From the NCBI RefSeq assembly GCF_900182815.1, contig NZ_FXUA01000003.1, forward strand, positions 620,001-684,000: a DNA stretch of 64,000 nt, read 5' to 3'. This DNA is from Algoriphagus winogradskyi. GTDB lineage: Bacteria > Bacteroidota > Bacteroidia > Cytophagales > Cyclobacteriaceae. How positions within the stretch are numbered: the stretch's first letter is position 1; each line of letters begins with the position of its first letter. The position numbers and the translations under genes were made by a program. The notes beneath the pieces were generated by a model. It was not told the origin of the DNA, made no database searches, and saw only the letters and a program-made list of their open reading frames with translations. Positions 26,701-35,114 of this stretch are shown here, piece after piece.

Positions 26701-27756
26701 TTAGTTATTGCCTTTTTTGAAGGCCTTTTGTTGGATTAGTTCGGCTAGAGTAAGTTCATCATTAGCAGAAAACCTTACTTCAATGGGAAGCACAAAAATC
26801 GGAATTTCTTTCAGAAAACCTTTGGGTGCATTGGATTTAACTTTCACAGCATCTTTTTCAGTCGTTAATACAACGGGATTTTGTCCAGCCAGTTGCTTTA
26901 CCAATGCTTGAATTTTTTGAAAATCTGTCGTTGAATAATCATGATGATCTGGATATCTGATGACTTCAAGCAGTTTAAATTTTTTCTCGACAAATTCCAC
27001 AAGAGCTTGGTCATTTGCCAGTCCTGTCAACAATATAATTTTAGATGAAAAAGGAGTCGAATCTACTATTGGAATCGGTTCTCCATAAGAAATGAATGAA
27101 AAAAGTACGGGTATCCCAGAACGTTTATATTTGGAAAACTCCTTCCTAAACCTATTCTTTTCCAAGTCAGAGATACCTTCTGGACATTTGGTAACGATGA
27201 TCACATCAGCTCTTTTCGCACCAGATCTGCTCTCTCTCAATCTTCCCATTGGCAAAAGAAAGTCCGAGAAAAATGGCTTTTGATAAGTAGTCAAAAGAAT
27301 AGTCAAATCTCCGGTCACATAGCGATGCTGATAGGCATCATCTAAAATAACCAACTCTGGAAAGTCTGTCTTCGACACTATTCTTTCAAGTGCATTCACT
27401 CGATCTTCTCCTACAAATACCGAGATCTCCTCACCAAACTTTTGATAAATCTGAAATGGTTCATCGCCAATATCCTGTGGGGTAATCTGGTTGTTAGCCT
27501 CAAGAAATCCTTTGGTTTTCCGGCCATACCCTCGGCTTAGTGAGGCTACCTTCCATTCTTTCTGAAGCTTTCTGATAAGGTATTCCACCATGGGAGTTTT
27601 GCCAGTCCCGCCCACACTCAAATTCCCAACTACTATACTTGTAATAGGCGAAGGAACACTTTTCAGCCAGCCCAAATCGAAAAACCAATTCCGAAGTCTC
27701 GTGACCAAATCGTACAATAAAGCAAAAGGATAAAGTAAAAAAGCGTACCAGCGCAT
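26701..27756 (-). CDS. lpxK: tetraacyldisaccharide 4'-kinase LpxK
   Basis: 351 residues from the ATG at 27756. A longer frame to 27837 would overlap the divergent NIF3-like gene and lacks family homology, so I use the internal ATG, after which RWYAFLLYPFALLYDLV begins the usual N-terminal membrane-associated helix. The Walker A loop is VGNLSVGGTGKTP (about 45-57); SRGYGRK, the DDAYQHR catalytic region and LTGLANDQ follow. LpxK phosphorylates lipid A disaccharide at the 4' position on the inner face of the cytoplasmic membrane. It heads an operon with the putative porin (0 bases apart) and miaE. Confidence 0.94.
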   Translation of the reverse strand: MRWYAFLLYPFALLYDLVTRLRNWFFDLGWLKSVPSPITSIVVGNLSVGGTGKTPMVEYLIRKLQKEWKVASLSRGYGRKTKGFLEANNQITPQDIGDEPFQIYQKFGEEISVFVGEDRVNALERIVSKTDFPELVILDDAYQHRYVTGDLTILLTTYQKPFFSDFLLPMGRLRESRSGAKRADVIIVTKCPEGISDLEKNRFRKEFSKYKRSGIPVLFSFISYGEPIPIVDSTPFSSKIILLTGLANDQALVEFVEKKFKLLEVIRYPDHHDYSTTDFQKIQALVKQLAGQNPVVLTTEKDAVKVKSNAPKGFLKEIPIFVLPIEVRFSANDELTLAELIQQKAFKKGNN

Positions 27757-27795
27757 TCCAGAATTACTATTTTTGATCAAATAAACAGAAAAAAT

Positions 27796-28896
27796 ATGGG
27801 ATACAAGATTAGCGATGTGATTTCCTACCTGGAACAAATCGCGCCTCCATCCTATCAGGAGTCTTACGATAACGCCACCTTAATCACTGGAGAAAGGAAT
27901 GCAGAAGTAACAGGGATTGTTTGTTCTCTAGACTGCATAGAAGCGACGGTGGAAGAGGCCATTGAACTCGGTGCTAATATGATTGTGGCTCATCATCCTA
28001 TAGTTTTTAAAGGCTTGAAAAGTCTCACTGGGAAAAATTACGTGGAGCGCACGATCATTAAAGCAATAAAAAACGACATCGCCATTTATGCTATTCATAC
28101 AAACTTAGACCATGTCGCTCATGGGGTGAACAAGAGGATTTCTGATCGATTGGGCCTGTTGGACACCAAGATATTACAGCCTAAAAAGCAATTACTAAGC
28201 AAACTCGTATTCTTCGTTCCAGAACCAGAAAAAGAAAAAGTGCTCCAGGCAGTTTATGCAGCTGGTGCAGGTAAGATCGGTGAATACGCTGATTGTTCAT
28301 TTCAGGTAAAAGGGACTGGGACTTTTACCCCTTCGGCAACAGCAAACCCAACTTTGGGACAGCGGGAAAAACCACAAGAAGAATCCGAAATCAGAGTGGA
28401 AGTTTTGGTTGCCAATCATCTGCTTCCAAAAGTTTTACAAAAAATGCGGGAAGCGCATTCCTACGAGGAGGTTGCCTACTATGTGCAAAGTCTAGAAAAT
28501 GAAAACCAGGAAGTAGGTGCTGGAATGATCGGAAATCTCCCCAATGAAATGGAAGGAGAAGAATTTTTGGACTACTTAAAAGCCAAAATGAATTTGGAAG
28601 TGATCAAACATACGGCACTTATTCACCGAAAAATCAAAAAAATTGCGGTTTGTGGAGGAGCAGGAATTTTCCTTCTCAGTGATGCAAAAAGAGCTGGGGC
28701 AGATGTATTTGTGACCGCTGACGTAAAGTACCACGAGTTTTTTGATGCAGACGGTGCATTAATTCTCTGTGACATCGGACATTATGAGAGTGAAATTTTC
28801 ACAAAAGAATTACTCAGGGAGTTTTTGTCACAAAATTTTCCTAATATTGCACTCTATTTGACAAAAGTAGTTACAAATCCCACATCCTACCGATAG
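27796..28896 (+). CDS. NIF3-like (YbgI/YqfO) dinuclear metal-centre protein
   Basis: 366 residues, the long form of the family (about 370) with the extra middle domain. The NIF3 core is split: residues 1-130 carry YDNATL (variant of the DN motif), IVAHHPIVFKGLKSL (His pair) and HTNLDH; the inserted PII-like domain spans about 135-225; the second half shows GGAGIFLLSDAKRAGADVFVTADVKYHEF and DIGHYESE, which supply the remaining metal ligands. Relatives are described as GTP cyclohydrolase I type 2 or hydrolases, but the role is unproven. The next gene starts 3 bases after the stop, so they form an operon. It is divergent from lpxK. Confidence 0.9.
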   Translation: MGYKISDVISYLEQIAPPSYQESYDNATLITGERNAEVTGIVCSLDCIEATVEEAIELGANMIVAHHPIVFKGLKSLTGKNYVERTIIKAIKNDIAIYAIHTNLDHVAHGVNKRISDRLGLLDTKILQPKKQLLSKLVFFVPEPEKEKVLQAVYAAGAGKIGEYADCSFQVKGTGTFTPSATANPTLGQREKPQEESEIRVEVLVANHLLPKVLQKMREAHSYEEVAYYVQSLENENQEVGAGMIGNLPNEMEGEEFLDYLKAKMNLEVIKHTALIHRKIKKIAVCGGAGIFLLSDAKRAGADVFVTADVKYHEFFDADGALILCDIGHYESEIFTKELLREFLSQNFPNIALYLTKVVTNPTSYR

Positions 28897-28899
28897 TAC

Positions 28900-29685
28900 A
28901 TGGAAAGTACAGTAGCACAGAAACTCGAAGCTATTCACAACCTTCAACTTTTAGATTCAAAACTAGATGCCATCATTAAAGTCCGAGGAGCTCTTCCAGA
29001 AGAGGTTCAGGATCTTGAAGATGAAATTGCTGGTTACGAAACGCGATTGGAGAAATTTCAAAGTGAAATAGATTCTTTTGAAAACGAAATAAAGGCGCTT
29101 AAAGAAAGCATCAAGGACTCTGAAAAACTGATCAAGAAGTATCAGGAGCAGCAGATGAATGTTCGCAATAACCGCGAATATGATGCTATCACTAAAGAGC
29201 TTGAGCTTCAGGATCTAGAGATTCAGGTTGCTAAGAAAAAAATCACTGAGGCTGGTTATAGAATTGACACCAAGAAAGTAGACTTGGAGGAATTAAGTGC
29301 AGTGAAGAAGGATCGTCAGAAAGATTTAGATCAGAAAAACAGCGAATTGACTTCGATTGTATCTGAAAGCGAATCTGAAGAAGCAAAGCTTAAAAACGAT
29401 CGTGAAAAAGCAACGAAGAAAGTTGACGAGCGACTTTTAAAATCTTACACCAAAATCCGAGCTAACGCAAAGAATGGACTTGCAGTAGTTTTGGTAAAAA
29501 GAGGTGCTTGCGGTGGATGCTTCAATACTGTTCCACCACAAAGACAAGCTGATATTCGTGAAAAGAAAAAATTGATCGTATGTGAGCATTGCGGTAGAAT
29601 CCTAGCAGGTGTTGAAGATGAGGTTGTAGAAGAGGTAGCACCAAAGAAAAAAAGAGCAACCAAGTCTACTAAGACAAAAGCTTAG
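28900..29685 (+). CDS. coiled-coil C4 zinc-ribbon protein (CT398/DUF164-like)
   Basis: 261 residues. Residues 1-170 form a long antiparallel coiled coil (EEVQDLEDEIAGYETRLEKF, LKESIKDSEKLIKK). A C4 zinc ribbon follows: CGGCF at about 203-207 and CEHCG at about 228-232. The C-terminus is Lys/Thr-rich. Family members are structurally like the chlamydial protein CT398 that binds secretion and RNA polymerase components, and they almost always follow the NIF3-like gene in Bacteroidota, as here (3-base gap). Function in this organism is unknown. A strong terminator ends the transcript. Confidence 0.9.
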   Translation: MESTVAQKLEAIHNLQLLDSKLDAIIKVRGALPEEVQDLEDEIAGYETRLEKFQSEIDSFENEIKALKESIKDSEKLIKKYQEQQMNVRNNREYDAITKELELQDLEIQVAKKKITEAGYRIDTKKVDLEELSAVKKDRQKDLDQKNSELTSIVSESESEEAKLKNDREKATKKVDERLLKSYTKIRANAKNGLAVVLVKRGACGGCFNTVPPQRQADIREKKKLIVCEHCGRILAGVEDEVVEEVAPKKKRATKSTKTKA

Positions 29686-29711
29686 GTCAGACTTTAACGA
29701 GATATATGATC

Positions 29712-29752
29712 AAAAGAAGCCCCAAGCAAATTGCTTGGGGCTTCTTTTTTTA
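29712..29752 (+). terminator. Rho-independent terminator after the zinc-ribbon gene
   Basis: AAAAGAAGCCCCAAGCAA (29712-29729) pairs perfectly with 29731-29748 around a one-base interruption, followed by T residues to 29751. It ends the NIF3-zinc-ribbon operon and lies just before the gene at 29798. Confidence 0.92.
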
Positions 29753-29797
29753 CCACTTTTTTGCTTTCAACTGCAAAATATCTTTATATTGGAAGCT

Positions 29798-30211
29798 ATG
29801 AAAAGTCTTGGAATTCTTATAATTACCCTATTTCTTTCTCTTTCAGTCTCAGCTGAAGAGACCGAATCCAAAACTTTTTTGGTCATATTCAAATCAAAAG
29901 AATTAAAATCTCTGAACACCTCTTTAAAAGATATTCAGAGCCAATTTTCTTCCAAATTCAAAACTAGAAGCTATTCAGGAAATTCAGAACTAGCACTCAT
30001 TATTGACATTCCAAAATGTGATTTTGACGCTTGTTTTCTAGGACAATTTCTTGTTTCCAGAGATGAAGGCGAAGACATGAAGCTACAGGAGATTGCCTTT
30101 AGATTGATCGATATGACTGCCAATAAAAAGTCTTTGGACATCTTCCTAACTGCCTTTGAAGCAAGTCAGAAAAAGGACAAAAACGATAAGCGGAATACTA
30201 CAGCTCCTTAA
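29798..30211 (+). CDS. small secreted protein, unknown function
   Basis: 137 residues from the ATG at 29798. A frame opening earlier at 29735 would read through the terminator arm, so the internal ATG with a clean signal peptide (KSLGILIITLFLSLSVSA) is preferred. The mature part holds TFLVIFKSKELKSLN and a Cys pair in KCDFDACFLGQF. It ends in a Lys/Asp-rich tail. I do not recognise a family. The last 14 bases overlap the end of the convergent phosphatase gene. Confidence 0.65.
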   Translation: MKSLGILIITLFLSLSVSAEETESKTFLVIFKSKELKSLNTSLKDIQSQFSSKFKTRSYSGNSELALIIDIPKCDFDACFLGQFLVSRDEGEDMKLQEIAFRLIDMTANKKSLDIFLTAFEASQKKDKNDKRNTTAP

Positions 30212-30818
30212 GGTGGTCAGTATCGTTTCTTTTGAGTAATTCAAAAGTACCATCTTCCTTTTCCTCAATTAGATACAAGCACAGGTTTTTGTGCTCAAAC
30301 ATATCCATGTGACATAAATCCTGCTTCATTATCAAGCTTAGGAAGATTCGCATTGCGCGTCCGTGCATACAAACTAAAATAGTTTCACCAGGACCGGCTA
30401 TTATCGCATCAATCCCCCGTTGCATTCGCTTTGCAACAATATTGGGACTCTCCCCACCTGCAATACAATAATCGAGATTTCCCTGCTGCCATTGATCCAG
30501 CATATGCTGATAGTATTTACTTTCTTCAGGGGACATTGGGAGGCCTTCGTAATCTCCCCAAGAAATTTCATTGAGATCAGTGGTGGAAATAGCTGGTATA
30601 CCCAAGTCTAAAAAAGACTGTATTGATTGCTTCGTACGCTGAAGTCCAGTGTAATATGCCTGATCAAACGGAATATTTTTGTATGCCTCAAAAAATGCAG
30701 CCGCCTGCTTTCTGCCATTTTCATTAATAGGAGCATCTATCCCACTTCCTTGAACTACACCTTTGAGATTATAATCAGTTTGCCCGTGTCTAACTAAGTA
30801 AATTTTTTTTCGATTCAA
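30198..30818 (-). CDS. histidine phosphatase (phosphoglycerate-mutase-like) family protein
   Basis: 206 residues. The RHG motif in LVRHGQTDYN (residues 8-17) carries the phospho-accepting His; SGIDAPINENGRKQA and YTGLQRTKQS follow, and the second catalytic His lies in VCMHGRAMRI (about 150). These mark the histidine phosphatase superfamily (phosphoglycerate mutase, CobC, fructose-2,6-bisphosphatase); the exact substrate is not readable. The start is TTG: the frame has a stop three codons upstream and no nearby ATG. The start region overlaps the promoter of the divergent menaquinone operon, and the 3' end overlaps the convergent secreted-protein gene by 14 bases. Confidence 0.88.
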   Translation of the reverse strand: MNRKKIYLVRHGQTDYNLKGVVQGSGIDAPINENGRKQAAAFFEAYKNIPFDQAYYTGLQRTKQSIQSFLDLGIPAISTTDLNEISWGDYEGLPMSPEESKYYQHMLDQWQQGNLDYCIAGGESPNIVAKRMQRGIDAIIAGPGETILVCMHGRAMRIFLSLIMKQDLCHMDMFEHKNLCLYLIEEKEDGTFELLKRNDTDHLKEL

Positions 30819-30825
30819 GATTATC

Positions 30826-30833
30826 TATTTTTG
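30826..30833 (+). promoter_or_regulatory. -7 box of the menaquinone operon
   Basis: TATTTTTG fits the Bacteroidota -7 consensus TAnnTTTG, 37 bases before the ATG of the hotdog thioesterase gene. A clear -33 box is not seen. Confidence 0.5.
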
Positions 30834-30870
30834 TCTGCACCCCAAAGAAAACTCATTTACTTTAAAATTC

Positions 30871-31293
30871 ATGGTATTCACCCAAAAGCCTTCATTGGAT
30901 CAAATCAACCAAAGCGGAAGAAACACAATGACAGAACATTTGGATATACTATTTACTGAAGTTGGTGACGACTACTTGTGCGCGACTATGCCCGTGGATG
31001 AAAGAACAAAACAACCCATGGGCTTGTTACACGGAGGAGCAAATGTAGTACTCGCCGAAACTCTCGGAAGTGTAGCAGCTTCGCTAACTCTTGACTTAAA
31101 AAAACAAATTTGTGTAGGTCTGGAAATAAACGCAAATCACCTAAAAGGCGTTAAGTCTGGATTAGTCACTGGAATTACGAAACCTATTCATATTGGGAAA
31201 AGTACGCAAGTCTGGGAGATTAAAATCACAAATGAGCAAGGTCAGCTATGCTGCATCAGCAGAATTACCATGGCGATTTTAGATAAAAAGTAA
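30871..31293 (+). CDS. menI: hotdog-fold thioesterase, probable DHNA-CoA hydrolase
   Basis: 140 residues, single hotdog domain. LLHGGANVVLAETLGSVA (about residues 51-68) is the signature helix with the catalytic Glu of the PaaI/YdiI/EntH group; VGLEINANHLKG is the next conserved strand. In this context, immediately before menF and menD and overlapping menF by one base (TAATG), it is likely the 1,4-dihydroxy-2-naphthoyl-CoA hydrolase of menaquinone synthesis. That assignment rests on family plus context; some hotdog enzymes in this group act on other acyl-CoAs. Confidence 0.82.
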   Translation: MVFTQKPSLDQINQSGRNTMTEHLDILFTEVGDDYLCATMPVDERTKQPMGLLHGGANVVLAETLGSVAASLTLDLKKQICVGLEINANHLKGVKSGLVTGITKPIHIGKSTQVWEIKITNEQGQLCCISRITMAILDKK

Positions 31294-32510
31294 TGCAAAC
31301 CAACGTAGCTACAAATCATACTAAAGCAGATATACTTCAACTTTTACTTCAGTTGGGATTAACTTCTGCTGGTTCTTTTGCTATCTGGCGAAAGCCAAAA
31401 TCAAATACCGTAGAAATTGTTTTAAATGACACCGCGGAACCCGTAAAAGTTGACTTGTCAATTGAAAATCTTGAGCCTGGATTTATCGTGCATCCATTCG
31501 CTGACCAAGTTGACAAAAAAGCTTATTTCATCAAGGCCAACAAGTATTTTTCATTTGAGCTTGATAAACCATTAGCAGCCGACGAACTTCCAGAGTGGGC
31601 CAAAATCCAATTGAAAAACCAGGAGAGGCTATCTTCTGAAGAAATCAGAGAACTGCTGATCAATCAAACTCTAATTCATAAAATAGAAGTTTCAAAAATT
31701 AGCGAGGATAAAGATCATTTCACCCACCTAGTAAAAGAAGGAATCAAGGCAATTCAGGACAATCAACTTGAAAAAGTAGTTCCTGCACGTACCAAGACTA
31801 TTTCAATTCCTACTAGTTTCAACTTGAGCTGTACCCTTTTAAGTTTGATGGAAGCATATCCAAATGCTTTTATCAACTTTTTCCATTTGCCACATGTAGG
31901 AACTTGGATTGGCGCTTCTCCTGAGACTTTGATCGAAACCAAAGGTGACATATTCTGCACCATGTCTCTTGCTGGCACTCAAAAAGCAACTGGAGATAAT
32001 CCTCTAAAATCAGTTGCCTGGACCCAAAAAGAAATTGAGGAGCAAGCCTTAGTAAGCCGTTACATCGTTTCTTGTTTCAAAAAAATCAGGTTACGTGAAT
32101 ACGAGGAGCATGGTCCAAAAACCGTGTTGGCAGGCAATCTTTTGCATTTACGTTCTGATTTTAAAATCAACATGCAGGAAACTGGATTCCCGGAGCTAGG
32201 TTCCATTATGCTCGGGTTACTTCACCCCACTTCCGCAGTTTGCGGTATGCCAAGAAAAGAAGCACACGATTTTCTTCAGGAATTTGAAGGCTTTGACCGC
32301 TCATTTTTCTCTGGATTTATAGGTCCTGTGAATATCCAGGGCAGCACATCTATATATGTCAACCTAAGGACCGCTAGTCTTCATGACAACGAAGCCACAC
32401 TTTATGCAGGGGCTGGTGTGACAGAAGATTCTGACCCCGAGAAGGAATGGGAAGAAACTGAGCTTAAATGTCAGATCATAGGTAAATTTATCCAAAACCC
32501 AAGCGCTTGA
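31293..32510 (+). CDS. menF: isochorismate synthase
   Basis: 405 residues. The chorismate-binding fold C-terminal half is typical: KVVPARTKTI, FINFFHLPHVGTWIGASPETLI, a SLAGTQKATG catalytic segment, HPTSAVCGMPRKEA, FYSGFIGP-like FFSGFIGPVN, and LYAGAGVTEDSDPEKEWEETE. The N-terminal half is more diverged. It converts chorismate to isochorismate, the first committed step of menaquinone synthesis. The ATG overlaps the stop of the thioesterase gene and its own stop overlaps the TTG start of menD, so the three are translationally coupled. Confidence 0.92.
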   Translation: MQTNVATNHTKADILQLLLQLGLTSAGSFAIWRKPKSNTVEIVLNDTAEPVKVDLSIENLEPGFIVHPFADQVDKKAYFIKANKYFSFELDKPLAADELPEWAKIQLKNQERLSSEEIRELLINQTLIHKIEVSKISEDKDHFTHLVKEGIKAIQDNQLEKVVPARTKTISIPTSFNLSCTLLSLMEAYPNAFINFFHLPHVGTWIGASPETLIETKGDIFCTMSLAGTQKATGDNPLKSVAWTQKEIEEQALVSRYIVSCFKKIRLREYEEHGPKTVLAGNLLHLRSDFKINMQETGFPELGSIMLGLLHPTSAVCGMPRKEAHDFLQEFEGFDRSFFSGFIGPVNIQGSTSIYVNLRTASLHDNEATLYAGAGVTEDSDPEKEWEETELKCQIIGKFIQNPSA

Positions 32511-34192
32511 TTCTTCCTCAGATCACTGAATTAGTAGCCATTTGTGCCAAAAAAGGCATAGAAAACGCTATACTTTCACCCGGCTCGCGATGTGCTCCAC
32601 TCACTTTGGCCTTTGCCAGGCATCCGCAGATTCATGCCAGAACTATCTCTGATGAACGTTCGGCTGCATTCATAGCCCTAGGCATGGCTCAGCAATTGGA
32701 AGAGCCTGTTGTGCTAGTTTGCACCTCTGGATCGGCTGCTTTGAATTACTATCCGGCAATAGCTGAGGCATTTTTCCAACAAGTACCACTTCTAATACTC
32801 AGTGCCGACCGACCTGCTGAGTGGATTGATCAATACGATGGACAAACAATTTTCCAACCTGAAGTCTATGGAAAGCATGTGAAAGGAAGTTATCAGTTAC
32901 CTGATAATACAAATAATACGGATCAACTTTGGCATTCATCTCGAATCGTAAATGAAGCAATCAACCTTGCTAAGCAATTCCCTTCCGGACCAGTTCATAT
33001 TAATATTCCGCTTCGGGAACCATTTTATCCTAGTAAGGACGAAAAGTTGACTTTCCCGGAAAAACCGAGAGTTTTCAATCAGGAGCACTCTTCTGTTCAG
33101 CTATCTGAAGAAAGCTTGAAAAGACTTAAAAATCGTCTTCAGTTCTTTAGTAAGATTCTGATAGTCGCAGGACAACAGAAACCAAGCGATGATCTTCAAG
33201 CTGTTTTAGATAAACTTTCGAAAGAGAAAAAAGTAGTGATCCTGACGGATACTATTAGCAATTTGCAGTCCGACCAGACTATTTCACTTCACGATCATTG
33301 GCTAGGAAACCCGAATCTAAGTCAAGAACTAGAGCCGGAATTGATTATTTCATTTGGGAAGTCGGTTATTTCAAAATCCTTGAAGCTTTTCCTTCGAAAA
33401 ACTCAAGCTTCACACTGGCATATTCAGGAAGATGGAAAAGCAAAAGATACCTTTCAGCGGCTCTCGCGCACCATTCCTTGTAGTCCAGGACATTTTTTGA
33501 ATTGGCTTGCGACTGACTTGAAACCTCAAGACCAAGATTACTATTATCGTTGGTTTCAATTAGAGAAGAATGCTAAATCCGCTCTTTCAGATGCATTAAG
33601 AGAATCAGAATTCGGAGAATATCCTGCTTTATCTATTTGTCTCAGTAAAACTCCAGCACAATCAAAAATCCATGTCGCGAATAGCATGGCCGTTCGTTAT
33701 TTGAATTTGCTGGGAAAAAGGACTCAGGAAGTGATTTGCAACAGAGGAACTTCAGGGATAGATGGATCCAATTCCACAGCTGTTGGCTGTACATTTACCA
33801 CCAAGGAAATTGTTACATTGATCACTGGAGACATGGCTTTCTTCTACGATCGCAATGCATTTTGGCATAATTACTCCATGCCAAACCTACGGATCATTTT
33901 GCTAAACAATCATGCCGGTGGCATTTTTAGATTAATCGACGGACCGTCAAATCAGCCTGAGCTAGAAGAATTTTTTGAAACAAAGCAGAGATTATCCGCT
34001 CAACATTTGGCCACAGAATTTGGGTTCTTTTATTCAAAAGTTGTGAATCAGGAAGAACTGGAGGCATCACTCCAGGACTTTTATGAAGACTCCATTCATC
34101 CAAAAATTCTGGAAATTGAGACTTCAAGTCCCAAAAATGCGGAGATTTTGAAGTTGGTAAAAGAGAAAATCAAGCCGTTACTTGAGAGCTAA
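32507..34192 (+). CDS. menD: 2-succinyl-5-enolpyruvyl-6-hydroxy-3-cyclohexene-1-carboxylate synthase
   Basis: 561 residues. Thiamine diphosphate enzyme layout: PYR domain with ILSPGSRCAPLTLAFARH and SDERSAAFIALGMA (catalytic Glu region), middle domain, and PP domain with NRGTSGIDGSNSTAVG, ITGDMAFFYDRNAFW and LNNHAGGIFRLI. It joins isochorismate and 2-oxoglutarate. The start is TTG overlapping the menF stop (TTGA); the upstream in-frame stop at 32483 and lack of any ATG before residue 60 leave no other choice. The 3' end overlaps the convergent XRE gene by 23 bases. Later men genes are not in the window. Confidence 0.93.
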   Translation: MILPQITELVAICAKKGIENAILSPGSRCAPLTLAFARHPQIHARTISDERSAAFIALGMAQQLEEPVVLVCTSGSAALNYYPAIAEAFFQQVPLLILSADRPAEWIDQYDGQTIFQPEVYGKHVKGSYQLPDNTNNTDQLWHSSRIVNEAINLAKQFPSGPVHINIPLREPFYPSKDEKLTFPEKPRVFNQEHSSVQLSEESLKRLKNRLQFFSKILIVAGQQKPSDDLQAVLDKLSKEKKVVILTDTISNLQSDQTISLHDHWLGNPNLSQELEPELIISFGKSVISKSLKLFLRKTQASHWHIQEDGKAKDTFQRLSRTIPCSPGHFLNWLATDLKPQDQDYYYRWFQLEKNAKSALSDALRESEFGEYPALSICLSKTPAQSKIHVANSMAVRYLNLLGKRTQEVICNRGTSGIDGSNSTAVGCTFTTKEIVTLITGDMAFFYDRNAFWHNYSMPNLRIILLNNHAGGIFRLIDGPSNQPELEEFFETKQRLSAQHLATEFGFFYSKVVNQEELEASLQDFYEDSIHPKILEIETSSPKNAEILKLVKEKIKPLLES

Positions 34193-34988
34193 AAGTAGAA
34201 TCGGGAGAAGAAGTTCTCCCGATTTTATTTATATAAGTCATCAAACAATACAGCAACCCAATCTCAAAAAGCACCATAATAAAAACTGCTCCTACTGTTC
34301 CTACAAAAGTCAGAAACAGCACTCCAGTCAACATCCCTAGTACTCCAAGAAATCCTAAATATGACTTCCATGGGGAATCAAATTTTATAAACCCGAATCC
34401 AAACAATAAATATAGAAGTCCAGTCGTGCCAAGCTTCACAATTGAATAAAGTGAATTGGAGAACGATTCAAAATATGAAAGTGAAATATCCAAGGTCATT
34501 AATAATCCACTTCCGATAATAAAAAACCAAGAAGCAACTCTTAGTACATAATTATTCTCATACTTTGAAATTTTCAAAAATCCGATCATAAAGAATGCTA
34601 GGGAAGCGAAGGAAGATACTTTAACTATAGAATACATCGAATTCCAATTCTTTGGATCTCCTGATCCAGTTAGCATTTTGATATCCAAAGGCAGCTCCAG
34701 AAAACCCAATATAAAATAGATTATACCTGCCGTAAATGACATTATCAACCATTTCTTTTCAAGTTTTGGCATTAATGAAAACTCCTTAGAATTTTTAAAA
34801 TCTAATTCTGCAATCCCCAAAGCCTCAAACAAAGCCTTGATCGTATAACTCCTTGGAGTCACCTCTCCTGCTTCTATGCGCTGTATAGTCCGCACGTTCA
34901 GGTTGCACAATTCGACCAACTCCTCCTGAGTCAATCCTTTTGCCTTTCTCATTTCAGAGATTTTTTTGCCTAATTCTGGTTGTTTCAT
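34170..34988 (-). CDS. XRE-family regulator with C-terminal membrane domain
   Basis: 272 residues from the ATG at 34988; the frame opens earlier at 35072 but the HTH domain begins right after this ATG. Residues 1-70 form an HTH_3/XRE domain (GKKISEMRKAKGLTQEELVEL, RTIQRIEAGEVTPR). Residues 80-260 hold about five or six hydrophobic helices (for example LIMSFTAGIIYFILGFL, FFIIGSGLLMTL). Such membrane-tethered XRE regulators occur in Bacteroidota; what they sense is unknown. An 11-base tandem repeat 76 bases upstream of the start could be its operator. The 3' end overlaps menD. Confidence 0.8.
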   Translation of the reverse strand: MKQPELGKKISEMRKAKGLTQEELVELCNLNVRTIQRIEAGEVTPRSYTIKALFEALGIAELDFKNSKEFSLMPKLEKKWLIMSFTAGIIYFILGFLELPLDIKMLTGSGDPKNWNSMYSIVKVSSFASLAFFMIGFLKISKYENNYVLRVASWFFIIGSGLLMTLDISLSYFESFSNSLYSIVKLGTTGLLYLLFGFGFIKFDSPWKSYLGFLGVLGMLTGVLFLTFVGTVGAVFIMVLFEIGLLYCLMTYINKIGRTSSPDSTFSSQVTA

Positions 34989-35063
34989 AGTGTGTATGTT
35001 TTTGTTAACCATGGCAATTTCTCTGATTGGATTGTGACTTAGGGCGAAATAGACTCGGTTTTG

Positions 35064-35085
35064 ACCCGACATTTACCCGACATTT
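35064..35085 (-). promoter_or_regulatory. perfect 11-base tandem repeat upstream of the XRE gene
   Basis: ACCCGACATTT occurs twice with no gap (35064-35074 and 35075-35085). It lies between the stop of the LysR gene and the XRE start, so it is in the XRE promoter region. Two half-sites on one helical face would suit a regulator binding in tandem; autoregulation by the XRE protein is inference. Confidence 0.5.
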
Positions 35086-35114
35086 TGATTTTAAGCTCTA
35101 ATTTAATGATTTGG

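Noticed and set aside
27757..27837. Longer N-terminus of LpxK
   Set aside because: It overlaps the start of the divergent NIF3-like gene and precedes the expected N-terminal helix.
29735..29797. Earlier start for the small secreted protein
   Set aside because: It lies inside the terminator of the previous operon and lacks signal-peptide character.
31763..31978. Antisense frame in menF
   Set aside because: Shadow of the plus-strand coding frame with no start context or family motif.
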